A stretch of 64,000 bases of DNA from Candidatus Zixiibacteriota bacterium (lineage in GTDB: Bacteria > Zixibacteria > MSB-5A5 > GN15 > JAAZOE01): the NCBI GenBank assembly GCA_023138975.1, contig JAGLON010000008.1, positions 1 to 64,000 of the forward strand, in the 5' to 3' direction. The position numbers were made by a program, and so were the translations under genes. Under the pieces are notes generated by a model. That model was given only the letters and a program-made list of their open reading frames with translations. It searched no databases and had not been told where the DNA came from. How positions within the stretch are numbered: the stretch's first letter is position 1; the number at the start of each line of letters is the position of its first letter. Positions 27,124-34,990 of the stretch are shown piece by piece.

Positions 27124-27915
27124 ATGCAGTTTACTCCAGTTCATATTAGCACCACATCCACTCCCACCACAGGTACGTTTTTCCTCTTTTCCGAATTTGA
27201 TCTGATACTGACAGCAGACAACCAATTACCGCAGGAAATTGCAGCATTAGGAAACAACCTCGACAGGGTCATACAGATTGGTCATCTCGAAGGTAACGCC
27301 TGCTACGTAACCGAGTTTTCCGGTGAGATACCGCAAGGTCTTACAACAGAACATCTCCGCACCTCGTACCTACACCTCGGAGACGACCTGTTTGGACTGG
27401 CACGATACGCTTTTCATTTGATGCACTGGGATAAGACCTCTCGTTTCTGCGGTAAATGCGGCATCACAAACGAGATTCATCCTAAGGAAAACGCGAAAAT
27501 CTGTACCTCTTGCAAACATATAGCCTTCCCGCGTATCTCTCCCGCTGTGATTATCGCCATTGTTAGGGACAATAAAATCCTTTTGGCACAGGCCAAATCA
27601 TTCGCCCGTCCGATTTACAGTACACTCGCCGGATTCGTAGAACCGGGAGAAACTCTCGAAGAATGTGTTCATCGGGAAGTCTTCGAAGAAGTCGGCATCA
27701 AGGTCAAGAACCTGAAATATTTTGGTAGTCAACCCTGGCCTTTCCCCGATTCACTAATGGTCGCCTTCACTGCCGAATGGGACAGTGGCGAAATTTCACT
27801 GAACGATGGCGAAATGGTCGATGCTGGCTGGTACCATAAAGACAACCTTCCGCCCTACCCCGACAGTAGAAGTATTGCAAAAAGACTGATTAACTGGTTC
27901 ACAGAAAACCACTAA
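27124..27915 (+). CDS. nudC: NAD+ diphosphatase / NAD-decapping Nudix hydrolase
   Basis: NudC cleaves NADH to NMNH and AMP and removes NAD caps from RNA 5' ends. The 263-residue protein has a weakly conserved N-terminal domain, a four-cysteine zinc ribbon (CGKCG, then CTSCKH, about 115-137) and a complete Nudix box beginning GFVEPGETLEECVHREV and ending EEVGI (about 178-200). The NudC-specific SQPWPFPDSLM motif (about 206) is intact. An AAAGGCAGG ribosome site precedes the ATG. The rarD-like gene starts 3 bases after it. Confidence 0.95.
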   Translation: MQFTPVHISTTSTPTTGTFFLFSEFDLILTADNQLPQEIAALGNNLDRVIQIGHLEGNACYVTEFSGEIPQGLTTEHLRTSYLHLGDDLFGLARYAFHLMHWDKTSRFCGKCGITNEIHPKENAKICTSCKHIAFPRISPAVIIAIVRDNKILLAQAKSFARPIYSTLAGFVEPGETLEECVHREVFEEVGIKVKNLKYFGSQPWPFPDSLMVAFTAEWDSGEISLNDGEMVDAGWYHKDNLPPYPDSRSIAKRLINWFTENH

Positions 27916-27918
27916 CCA

Positions 27919-28809
27919 ATGGATTATTCTCAGCAAAGCGGAAAAGGTGTTGCGTATGCGGTCATAGCTTACGTCTGGTGGGGAGCGGCGATATTTTATT
28001 TCAAATTTGTCGCCCATGTTTCCGCACCGGAAGTTCTGGCCCACCGCATTATCTGGTCAGTAGCTTTTCTGGCCGTTCTCCTGCTTTTTAACAAGCAGTA
28101 TAAACCAGCTGTCGAGGCGCTGAAAAATAAAAAGACTCTCCTCTATTTATCTATAACAACCCTGATAATAGCCGCTAACTGGTTGATATTCATCTGGGCC
28201 ATAGCTAACAACCGCATCCTCGATACCAGCCTGGGGTATTTCATCAATCCTTTGGTAAATATTCTCCTCGGTTATGTTTTCCTCAAAGAACGCTTACGCT
28301 TTGTACAAATAATCTGTGTGGCCTTAGCTTTAATCGGAGTTTTAATTCAGACTATCGGGTTTGGAGAACTCCCGATTATATCAATTACTCTGGCTCTTTC
28401 CTTCGGTACCTACGGCCTGATAAGGAAGAAAACCCCGCTGGACGGAGTCTCCGGCCTGGCCGCAGAAACCGTTTTGTTACTGCCTTTTGCGATTGGATTT
28501 TTATTCTACTTGAGTAGTTCCGGCTCTCTTGTCTTTCTCAATTTGGATATTAAAACTGACCTTCTTTTACTATCGGCCGGAATCGTCACCTCGCTGCCAT
28601 TAATCTGGTTTGTCAATGGAGCTAAACGATTGAAATACAGCACTATCGGATTCATTATGTACATTGCGCCGTCAATGACTTTTCTGTCGGCGATTTTTAT
28701 TTACAACGAACCGCTCGGAATCACCAAGCTTATCAGTTTCGCATTGATCTGGTTGGCGTTGATAATTTTCTCTATCGATTCTGTTTTGCGTGAGAGAGGA
28801 AAATATTAA
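27919..28809 (+). CDS. rarD: RarD/EamA family transporter
   Basis: The 296-residue protein has ten predicted hydrophobic helices in two EamA repeats. The start SGKGVAYAVIAYVWWGAAIF and the segment EVLAHRIIWSVAF match the RarD branch of the drug/metabolite transporter family. KERLRFVQIICVALALIGV (about 120) closes the first repeat. RarD was named for chloramphenicol sensitivity, and its natural substrate is unknown. It is probably co-transcribed with nudC. Confidence 0.9.
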   Translation: MDYSQQSGKGVAYAVIAYVWWGAAIFYFKFVAHVSAPEVLAHRIIWSVAFLAVLLLFNKQYKPAVEALKNKKTLLYLSITTLIIAANWLIFIWAIANNRILDTSLGYFINPLVNILLGYVFLKERLRFVQIICVALALIGVLIQTIGFGELPIISITLALSFGTYGLIRKKTPLDGVSGLAAETVLLLPFAIGFLFYLSSSGSLVFLNLDIKTDLLLLSAGIVTSLPLIWFVNGAKRLKYSTIGFIMYIAPSMTFLSAIFIYNEPLGITKLISFALIWLALIIFSIDSVLRERGKY

Positions 28810-28920
28810 TCCACCCAAGCTAATCCTACAATTTTTCTCTAACACGAGTATATTGAAATAACTATATTATGCGATGCCATTTATAGTTATCATCTCGTAT
28901 CTAAAAGGGATCATCATAAA

Positions 28921-30426
28921 GTGAAATCTTTATACCGTTTATTGAGTGACCATCATATTATCATCGCTCTTTCTATTTATGCCTCAATCGCGATCGTCTA
29001 CGCCATCACGACCAATGGAGTTATGCGGGATGATGCCTATATTTTTTTCCAGTATGCTCGCAATTGGGCACAAACCGGAATTCCCTCTTTTAATCCCGGA
29101 GAAGTCTCTTTTGGATTTACCAGTTTTGCCTGGACGGCTCTTTTGGCGCTTGGATCCTTCATCTTACCGAACGTTGTAATTCTGGCCAAAACTTACGGAA
29201 TAATATTCGCCTCAGCCGGAGCGGTACTATGGGCTAAATGGATATTTGATCGAGTCGGACTGAAATTTGATATCTCTGCAATTGCCCTATCGGCATTATT
29301 GCCAACTATTGGAGCTGGTAGGATGGTAATGGGGATGGAAAACTCACTTATTTGCTTCTTATCCGGCCTACTATTAATCCTGTTTTCCAGCCGTTTAAAA
29401 GGGAAACAGTGGTTAGCAGGATTAGTTGGCGGATTATTACTGCTAACCAGACCGGACATGCTGATTTTTCCGGCAGGGTTAACTGCTTTTTTAATCTATA
29501 AGAAGAAATTCACTCAGGCAGTCCGTTTTGTACTAATTTCCGCAGCCATATATATCTGGTGGCCGCTCTGGCTTTTTCTACAAACCGGAAGCTTTATACC
29601 GGGTACCAGAGTTGGCAAACTATCGGTTTTTCTTCCCGAGCATTTAAATATCACAGTGGCTCAATTTCAGATCGGGACCATTTTAGAGCGAATAAGCTGG
29701 GGACTTATTGCTTTTAAATCATTTCTTCTGGCTGCCACATCTTCAAAACTGTTTATCGCATTACTATCAACCGCTATTATTGTTTTTCTCTATACATTTA
29801 TCAAGAAGCGATTGAGTAATCCCTTGATAACCGCAATTGCTCCGGCAGTAGTAATTATTCTTCTCATAGTCTACGGTTATTTCTTTCCGCTATTAAAACT
29901 GCGGTATTTTGTCTGGCTGACTCCGGCATTGTTTTTTGGGATATTCTGCTCAATCAAGTCAATTATGCCGCCCCCCCTCTTTCGCTATGGCAAATATGCG
30001 GCATTGGTTCTCTTGTTAGTACTGCTCATCCCGGGTGTTAAACGACAGCAATCCTCAACTGATATCCAGCAGATTCGACGAGAAGTGGCCGAGGAGCTGG
30101 TTAGAATTACTCCGATAAACGCCAGAATCGCTCTGGAACCAATCGGAGAAATAGGCTATTACTCCAATCGTCATATCGTTGACATGGGCGGTCTTATAGA
30201 AGAGAGTATTCGCCCTTATATCGTTAATGGGTATAAAGACACATCATTAATACTAAAGTGCTTGCAGGACTATCAAGCCGACTATCTCGTAACTTACGAT
30301 AATGATAAATACCTTGGCCGAATGCCGGTTGCCTATCCCGAGATATTTGAAGCCGTCAGCTTTATTCCAAAACCGGAAAACAGTCAACCGCGCTATCAAA
30401 TCCTTAAAATTAATTTCAAGCAGTAA
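28921..30426 (+). CDS. GT-C-like integral membrane glycosyltransferase, unclassified
   Basis: The 501-residue protein begins at a GTG and has about ten hydrophobic segments followed by a soluble C-terminal part (about 390-501). The first periplasmic loop has the pattern VMRDDAYIFFQYARNWAQTG, with the acidic pair expected for polyprenyl-phosphate-dependent GT-C enzymes, and FGFTSFAWTALLAL after it. KGKQWLAGLVGGLLLLTRPD (about 161) fits the family as well. The C-terminal domain has ALEPIGEIGYYSNRHIVDMGG. The fold assignment is by topology and pattern, and donor and acceptor are unknown. Confidence 0.6.
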   Translation: MKSLYRLLSDHHIIIALSIYASIAIVYAITTNGVMRDDAYIFFQYARNWAQTGIPSFNPGEVSFGFTSFAWTALLALGSFILPNVVILAKTYGIIFASAGAVLWAKWIFDRVGLKFDISAIALSALLPTIGAGRMVMGMENSLICFLSGLLLILFSSRLKGKQWLAGLVGGLLLLTRPDMLIFPAGLTAFLIYKKKFTQAVRFVLISAAIYIWWPLWLFLQTGSFIPGTRVGKLSVFLPEHLNITVAQFQIGTILERISWGLIAFKSFLLAATSSKLFIALLSTAIIVFLYTFIKKRLSNPLITAIAPAVVIILLIVYGYFFPLLKLRYFVWLTPALFFGIFCSIKSIMPPPLFRYGKYAALVLLLVLLIPGVKRQQSSTDIQQIRREVAEELVRITPINARIALEPIGEIGYYSNRHIVDMGGLIEESIRPYIVNGYKDTSLILKCLQDYQADYLVTYDNDKYLGRMPVAYPEIFEAVSFIPKPENSQPRYQILKINFKQ

Positions 30427-30559
30427 AAAACTCAAATCCTTGAGACCGTAAGTAGTATCAAGAAATAAAGTAAATCCCTCATTCTCTCCAATTTTTACTA
30501 TTTTTTTTCAATATTTTTTTGAATATTAGTACAAATTGACGGTAAAGAGATATAGTGTT

Positions 30560-31108
30560 ATGAGAGAAGATGATATAAAATTAATGTCTCAGCTCAAACG
30601 CGGTAAGACCAAAGCGTTAGCGGGACTGGTGGAAAAGTACAAGAAGCAGGCGTATTTCCTGGCTCTTGGAATGGTCGGAAACTCCGACGATGCCTACGAT
30701 ATATCGCAGGAGGCTTTTTTGCGCGTGTATAATTCAGCGGCTACATTTGACGAATCTCAGAAATTCTTCCCCTGGTTTTACTCCATCGTAGCCAATCTTT
30801 GCCGCAATCTTCTCAGAAAAAGAAAAGTACACGCCGCCCGGACGGTTGACATTGCCGATGTCGAATACCTCCTGACCGACCGGGAAACGCCCGAAAGCGA
30901 TTATCTGGAGAGCGAGGAAAAGAAACGCCTGTCCAATGCTATGGTTAAGCTTAATTTCTCAGACAGAGAAATTATCAATCTCAACCATTTCCGTATGATG
31001 AGCTATGATGAAATCACAACCCTTCTTAACATCCCCAAAGGGACCGTCATGTCCCGATTGTATTATGCCAGGAAACGCCTGGCGGATTTGATGGAAAAAG
31101 AGGATTAA
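30560..31108 (+). CDS. ECF-type RNA polymerase sigma factor
   Basis: The 182-residue protein has sigma2 (YDISQEAFLRVYNSAATF, then WFYSIVANLCRNLLRKRK, about 45-95) and sigma4 (SYDEITTLLNIPKGTVMSRL, about 145) regions. I start at the ATG at 30560, the family-like MREDDIKLMSQLKRGK; a TTG eight codons upstream is also in frame. It heads an operon with an anti-sigma-like membrane protein (6 bases downstream) and a YbjQ-family gene. No -10/-35 pair typical of autoregulation is obvious. Confidence 0.92.
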   Translation: MREDDIKLMSQLKRGKTKALAGLVEKYKKQAYFLALGMVGNSDDAYDISQEAFLRVYNSAATFDESQKFFPWFYSIVANLCRNLLRKRKVHAARTVDIADVEYLLTDRETPESDYLESEEKKRLSNAMVKLNFSDREIINLNHFRMMSYDEITTLLNIPKGTVMSRLYYARKRLADLMEKED

Positions 31109-31114
31109 ATTCTC

Positions 31115-31561
31115 ATGAACCGTGATGAAATGAAAATCTTGCTGGCCGGATATCAAGATGGGGAGCTTGATCCGGAACAGAAAAAGCAAGTCGAGAAGAT
31201 GCTCGCCGAATCGGAGGATTGGCAAGCGGAACTCGCCAAACTTGACAAAATCAAGGAGGTAACCGGAAAAGTGCAATATAATGACCTGCCTATGGAAGTA
31301 TGGGATAATTACTGGCAAAACCTCTACCGCCGCGTGGAACGCGGTATAGGATGGATTTTTGCCTCAATCGGAGCGATTATTATCACCATCACTGGACTGT
31401 TTTATTTGATACGGGATTATTTCATGGATGTGACCGTATCGCTATTCCCGAAAATCGGTGTGGGAGCCTTGATTATCGGAGGCGGCTTTTTGTTAATTTC
31501 TGTTGCTCGAGAGCGGCTGTTTGCCTATAATCGAGACAGATACAAGGAGGTCGAACGATGA
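31115..31561 (+). CDS. Anti-sigma factor-like membrane protein without zinc motif
   Basis: The 148-residue protein opens with LLAGYQDGELDPEQKKQVEKM, the short helical pattern of anti-sigma factors, here shortened in the zinc motif: the HxxxCxxC site of ZAS proteins is missing and the region has no Cys or His. Two hydrophobic segments follow (about 79-100 and 112-131) and a basic tail ends the protein. Its place right after an ECF sigma gene supports an anti-sigma role. The stop overlaps the next ATG by 4 bases. Confidence 0.7.
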   Translation: MNRDEMKILLAGYQDGELDPEQKKQVEKMLAESEDWQAELAKLDKIKEVTGKVQYNDLPMEVWDNYWQNLYRRVERGIGWIFASIGAIIITITGLFYLIRDYFMDVTVSLFPKIGVGALIIGGGFLLISVARERLFAYNRDRYKEVER

Positions 31562-31878
31562 TAGTCGTTACCACAAATGGTGTCAATGGCAAAAAAATCA
31601 TTAAAACCCTGGGTATGGTCAAAGGTAATACTATCCGCGCCCGGCATGTAGGTCGAGATATTCTGGCGGTATTTCGCGGTATGATCGGCGGTGAAATTAC
31701 TGAATACACAAAAATGATTGCAGAATCCCGTGAGCAGGCTTTTGACCGCATGGTTGCGGACGCTGAACGCCTCGGAGCCAACGCGGTTGTAGTCGTCCGT
31801 TTTTCGACCTCATCGATGATGCAGGGCGCAGCGGAATTACTTTGCTACGGCACGGCCGTCATCGTCGAAGAGGAATAG
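31558..31878 (+). CDS. YbjQ family (UPF0145) protein
   Basis: The 106-residue protein matches YbjQ, a small pentamer-forming beta-alpha fold once predicted to bind heavy metals. The signature AESREQAFDRMVADAERLGA (about 61-80) and the closing ANAVVVVRFSTS, then CYGTAVIVEE, are clear. It is the third gene of the sigma operon, overlapping the anti-sigma gene by 4 bases, so its product may be an output of this regulatory unit. Confidence 0.92.
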   Translation: MIVVTTNGVNGKKIIKTLGMVKGNTIRARHVGRDILAVFRGMIGGEITEYTKMIAESREQAFDRMVADAERLGANAVVVVRFSTSSMMQGAAELLCYGTAVIVEEE

Positions 31879-31955
31879 AGGGGGATTAATGCGGGACCGC
31901 ATGTGTTACCTCACTCTCAGTCTTGTAGTCACAATTTTGCACTTCTAAATTCCCG

Positions 31956-32045
31956 GTAGGGGCCGGACCAAAGGCCTCATGAGGTTTTCCGGCCCGCAGG
32001 GAATTGGGTGCCAATTCTTCACGGGCTGGGAGACCCAGCCCCTAC
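31956..32045. repeat. 90-bp element with terminal inverted repeats
   Basis: GTAGGGGC (31956-31963) and GCCCCTAC (32038-32045) bound the element. Inside are three consecutive hairpins: GGGCCGGA/TCCGGCCC, GAATTGG/CCAATTC and GGGCTGGG/CCCAGCCC. The last hairpin with its CTAC tail recurs in altered form at 34730-34752. It looks like a miniature palindromic intergenic element. Confidence 0.6.
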
Positions 32046-32097
32046 AGGAATTCGCCGATATCCCTTTCTATATATAATCCTTATTCATAATTTCAAA

Positions 32098-32152
32098 ATG
32101 GCTTCACTCGTCTACGACGAGTACCCTGCACCTGTCTTTGACGAGTACCTCG
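32098..32152. repeat. Palindromic 24-bp repeat, first cluster
   Basis: ACTCGTCTACGACGAGTACC (start of the unit, 32106-32129) is a palindrome with CTCGTC/GACGAG arms. A degenerate second copy follows to 32152. The stretch ATGGCTTC plus the unit (32098-32130) recurs exactly at 32313-32346. Confidence 0.75.
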
Positions 32153-32213
32153 AATTTACTTTAATTTTTTACCCCTATTCAGCGACAGTAAGGACAATAG
32201 GGAAATAAACCGA

Positions 32214-32292
32214 TACGTCATACCCGTGAAAACGGGTATCCAGGCTGTACTTCGATCAGACTCCGCATGGACCCCTGCTTTCGCAGGGGAGA
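32214..32292. repeat. REP-like element with two hairpins
   Basis: CGTCATACCCGTGAAAACGG and its inverse GGTATCCAG form the first hairpin (TACCCGT/ACGGGTA, 32221-32238). CCCCTGC/GCAGGGG form the second (32272-32289). The style, with GTCATACCCG...CGGGTATCCAG and a second CCCTGCTTTCGCAGGG hairpin, is widespread in bacterial intergenic regions. Confidence 0.65.
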
Positions 32293-32312
32293 CACACTAA
32301 GTAAAAAACTTT

Positions 32313-32419
32313 AATGGCTTCACTCGTCTACGACGAGTACCCTGCACTCGTCTACGACGAGTACCCTGCACTCATCTGCGACGGAAAATGGGTTCACTCA
32401 TCTACGATGAGTACCTTGC
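32313..32419. repeat. Tandem array of palindromic 24-bp repeats
   Basis: Two perfect units (32322-32345 and 32346-32369) are followed by a degenerate one (32370-32391) and a variant with compensating changes (CTCATC/GATGAG, 32396-32419). The paired changes keep the palindrome. There are no unique spacers, so this is not a CRISPR array. Confidence 0.8.
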
Positions 32420-32766
32420 GTTTTTCATATACTTATTGACCTCAAATGGCTTTGTTTTTCATATTAACGTACGTTTTTTCAAACCTTCTTTTTAAAATAT
32501 CAACACAATCGCTTACAGGACAGACGACTACAGCAAATTGGGTTCGTTTGTTCGTTTTTAAAGGTTCTGTTTTTAATAAACAATTTATGAGCTTGCACAA
32601 TTGGTTTTGTATCATAGAAATTACTAATAACATAGATATCCCTGATTGATGGTTCTATTCATACATGTCTAATCTGATTTAGTAGCGTATTGGTAGTGAA
32701 ATTGTAGGAAAGCAGCAGATGTGGACATCCCATAAGCAGGACTATAGTCTGCCAGCCACTAAAATA

Positions 32767-32835
32767 CTCATCGTGCTTTGCACGATTGTCAGGATCACGG
32801 GCTATAGTCCTGCTCTGCGGGAGATCCCGACCTAC
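32767..32835. repeat. Intergenic inverted-repeat element, copy 1
   Basis: This shares CTCATCGTGC, TTGCACGA, TGTCAGGATCACGGG and GACCTAC with the elements at 34558-34660 and 34843-34940, but the loop carries a different insert (GCTATAGTCCTGCTCTGCGG). Confidence 0.6.
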
Positions 32836-32875
32836 TTTTACTTGTCAATACAGTGAGTTGATAATCGACAATGCA

Positions 32876-34054
32876 TCAATCGTAAAAGCCTAATTTTTCC
32901 GCATAGTCCTTAAATGCGCCTGAGTTAATCCGCCCAACTATGAGTTGTAATGAAATTGTATTTCCAGATAGATCTGACCCGCCGCCAGTGCCGTATTTAA
33001 CCCAATTATAGCGCCCTTGAATCCCAACATACCAGTCATGATATTTACTAACAAACAATTTGTGACGAAATCCGAGATTTAGATTCAGAGATCCAATTGT
33101 ATGCGCCTTATCATCATCGTCTGAAGAGTTTGCATCAAAACCGTCATATCCGATTCCTCCCAGCAACTCAAACTGATTTTTACCTTTGGTGAATATCTCA
33201 TAGCCAACATCAAGTCCGATATACCCTCCCAAAAAATAATCAGTGGTGATAAGCGTACCATCTTTAACATAGCTGTATTCGTTTTCGGCATTGAATAATC
33301 GAAAAAGTACTGTGGCATCAACCTGGAATGTTTTGTATTTATTGCCAAACATCAATCCGAACTCGGGTTTATTGCCAAGAAGCTCGTTTTTTCCTTGAGG
33401 TAACCAGGTGCCAACAAATCCTGCACTATGCCCCCCTTTACCATGATATTCTTTAATTAGTCTATCTTTTACTTCCATATAATACATTTGCAGTTTTGTA
33501 CTAGAGTACCTGTTCAGTTTTATTTCGCGATAAAAATAATTAAAATCGCCCTTAAAGAATCCAGCCCAGAGGTGCTCTAATGAGCCGGAAGGGTATCGCT
33601 CATACATGCGTGCCGCGAGATCATAAATAAACTCTCCATAAGTTATACTGGCTTCCGACTCAAGTGTTGAATATGACAAACGTAAAAAACCCGCACGTTC
33701 TTGAACGACCTCGTAATAGCGCCGATAGCCAATCATGTCATATAGAATTGTACTATCGTATAAATCTTCAGTGAATTTCCCTTCTTCCATTTTAAGGAGC
33801 ATCCGGGTGTTGGTCCATCTAAATGCTTTGTAGCACTTCTCCTCAATAAAATCGAGAATAAGGTAGATGGAGTCAATTTGTCCGGACGCATATAATTGAG
33901 GGATTAATAGCGTTGCATTGAATGTAAAGTCAACACACTGATAATAGCGTTCATTAGATAATAATTCCTTCATTGATTCGTCTTCCGGATTTTCTGAACC
34001 GACGACTCCAGTCGCCAGTAGTAGCACAGATAAGAAAATAACAGTCAAACGCAT
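32876..34054 (-). CDS. Predicted outer-membrane protein with helical N-terminal domain
   Basis: The 392-residue protein has an N-terminal signal peptide (residues 1-19, ending VVGS). Residues about 20-200 are mainly helical with many Tyr and Glu residues and no recognised family. From about 215 the sequence alternates hydrophobic and polar residues with Gly and aromatic anchors, as in outer-membrane beta-barrels (for example GGYIGLDVGYEIF and FELLGGIGYDGFDA, then LNLNLGFRHKLFV and WYVGIQGRYNWVKYG). It does not end in Phe, but in GFYD. Function is unknown. It stands in repeat-rich DNA, with the cREC-like gene 72 bases upstream on the same strand. Confidence 0.6.
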   Translation of the reverse strand: MRLTVIFLSVLLLATGVVGSENPEDESMKELLSNERYYQCVDFTFNATLLIPQLYASGQIDSIYLILDFIEEKCYKAFRWTNTRMLLKMEEGKFTEDLYDSTILYDMIGYRRYYEVVQERAGFLRLSYSTLESEASITYGEFIYDLAARMYERYPSGSLEHLWAGFFKGDFNYFYREIKLNRYSSTKLQMYYMEVKDRLIKEYHGKGGHSAGFVGTWLPQGKNELLGNKPEFGLMFGNKYKTFQVDATVLFRLFNAENEYSYVKDGTLITTDYFLGGYIGLDVGYEIFTKGKNQFELLGGIGYDGFDANSSDDDDKAHTIGSLNLNLGFRHKLFVSKYHDWYVGIQGRYNWVKYGTGGGSDLSGNTISLQLIVGRINSGAFKDYAEKLGFYD

Positions 34055-34126
34055 TATTGCCCTCCCATACGAAATATGCGATTTGTCAAGATATTAATTA
34101 TTATACCCCTGAATGTAAATATTGAA

Positions 34127-34531
34127 CTATATAATAAACAACTTCACTAAATATTCAATATCAGGCAGCTCTTTATTTGAAAACACATCCCTTACTCTTT
34201 CAGCAAACTCACCAGTCCCTTTGAACTTATAAAACGGGATGCGATGCGCCTGAGGTAACAGCTTGTTTAATCTCCCCGCTCCGGACGGATGAGTGGAATG
34301 GATGATAATTAAGGCTTCAAGCTTATTCTCTTTTATATACTTTGCCGCTCGGTAACTGGTATCCTCGTTTTCGAGCATATAATCCAAATGGATAATATCG
34401 AACGATGTGAGCTTGAGATGATCAATCGCATCATTAGAATTACTCGCGACAAAGACATTGTGGTGTTGATAGAGGTCGCGAAAGAACTCCAGCCTCTCCC
34501 CGCTGTCTTCTATGATGAGAATGTTGAGCAT
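34127..34531 (-). CDS. Stand-alone cREC-like receiver domain protein
   Basis: The 134-residue protein has a receiver-like fold with ILIIEDSGERLEFF, the DD-type acidic pocket, and FDIIHLDYMLENED, which holds the Asp. Instead of the usual switch segment it has LIIIHSTHPSGAGRLNKLLP (about 74-93), close to the HSxNPxGA pattern of the cyclic-phosphate-processing receiver (cREC) group. That group was proposed from genome context to act on cyclic nucleotides or RNA ends; no enzyme activity is shown here. No kinase or RNA-repair gene lies beside it. The downstream neighbour is the outer-membrane-like protein. Confidence 0.6.
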   Translation of the reverse strand: MLNILIIEDSGERLEFFRDLYQHHNVFVASNSNDAIDHLKLTSFDIIHLDYMLENEDTSYRAAKYIKENKLEALIIIHSTHPSGAGRLNKLLPQAHRIPFYKFKGTGEFAERVRDVFSNKELPDIEYLVKLFII

Positions 34532-34557
34532 GAGTCAAAGATATGTATGATGAGCCC

Positions 34558-34660
34558 GTAGGTCAAGACCTACCCACTGTGTGGGTACTATAGCCTGTGG
34601 TCTTGACTTATTCTCATCGTGCTTCGCACGAATGTCAGGATCACGGGGATCCTGACCTAC
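34558..34660. repeat. Intergenic inverted-repeat element, copy 2
   Basis: The element opens GTAGGTCA and closes TGACCTAC. Inside are AGGTCAAGACCT, CCCAC/GTGGG and GTGCTTCGCAC hairpins and GGATCACGGGGATCC. Its right 56 bases match 34891-34946 with only two or three differences. Confidence 0.75.
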
Positions 34661-34683
34661 AAAACTTTTACTGCTTCCCGTAT

Positions 34684-34752
34684 GGGACGACTATGTCGTC
34701 CCGCATGGAATCACCGCCAAAGCCTTTTCGGGCTGACATAGTCAGCCCCTAC
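34684..34752. repeat. Double-hairpin element related to 31956-32045
   Basis: GGGACGAC/GTCGTCCC (34684-34702) and GGGCTGAC/GTCAGCCC (34730-34748) form two hairpins, the second ending in the GCCCCTAC terminus shared with the 90-bp element. Confidence 0.6.
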
Positions 34753-34842
34753 TAAAAAGGATTGAACGAAGCATGTAATAGTATGGCAGAAACCCTAAAG
34801 CTATAGTCCCAAGTAGTTAGGGGTTCTGCTAAGTCAAAAAGA

Positions 34843-34940
34843 AAGTCAAGACCACGGGCTATAGTGCCCTTCAGGGTAGGTCTTGACCTATTCTCATCGC
34901 GCTTCGCACGAATGTCAGGATCACAGGGATCCTGACCTAC
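34843..34940. repeat. Intergenic inverted-repeat element, copy 3
   Basis: CAAGACC/GGTCTTG arms flank a GGGCTATAGTGCCC hairpin, followed by CATCGCGCTTCGCACG, TGTCAGGATCACAGGGATCC and TGACCTAC as in copy 2. Confidence 0.75.
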
Positions 34941-34990
34941 AAAACTAAAACACCCTTTGGGTGCGAAAGGCAAAGACACCCTTACGGGTG

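Larger units (their letters stand above)
31879..32875. other. 1-kb repeat-rich intergenic region
   Basis: This gap contains only non-coding repeats: a 90-bp element with terminal inverted repeats (31956-32045), copies of a 24-bp palindromic tandem unit (32098-32152 and 32313-32419), a REP-like pair of hairpins (32214-32292) and an inverted-repeat element related to those at 34.6-34.9 kb (32767-32835). The AT-rich stretch 32425-32650 holds overlapping frames on both strands that look like chance. No promoter is clear. Confidence 0.7.
34532..34990. other. Repeat-filled intergenic region
   Basis: The gap is almost wholly made of inverted-repeat elements (34558-34660, 34684-34752, 34843-34940) and short palindromes such as CACCCTTTGGGTG and CACCCTTACGGGTG near 34950-34990. 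No gene is supported. Confidence 0.7.

Noticed and set aside
32313..32419. CRISPR-like array
   Set aside because: Units are contiguous, lack unique spacers and are themselves palindromic; no cas genes are near.
32442..32649. Overlapping reading frames on both strands in the AT-rich gap
   Set aside because: No ribosome sites, low-complexity composition, and they overlap almost exactly on opposite strands, as expected by chance.
34752..34979. 75-residue minus-strand frame in repeat DNA
   Set aside because: It is made almost wholly of the inverted-repeat element, with no ribosome site.
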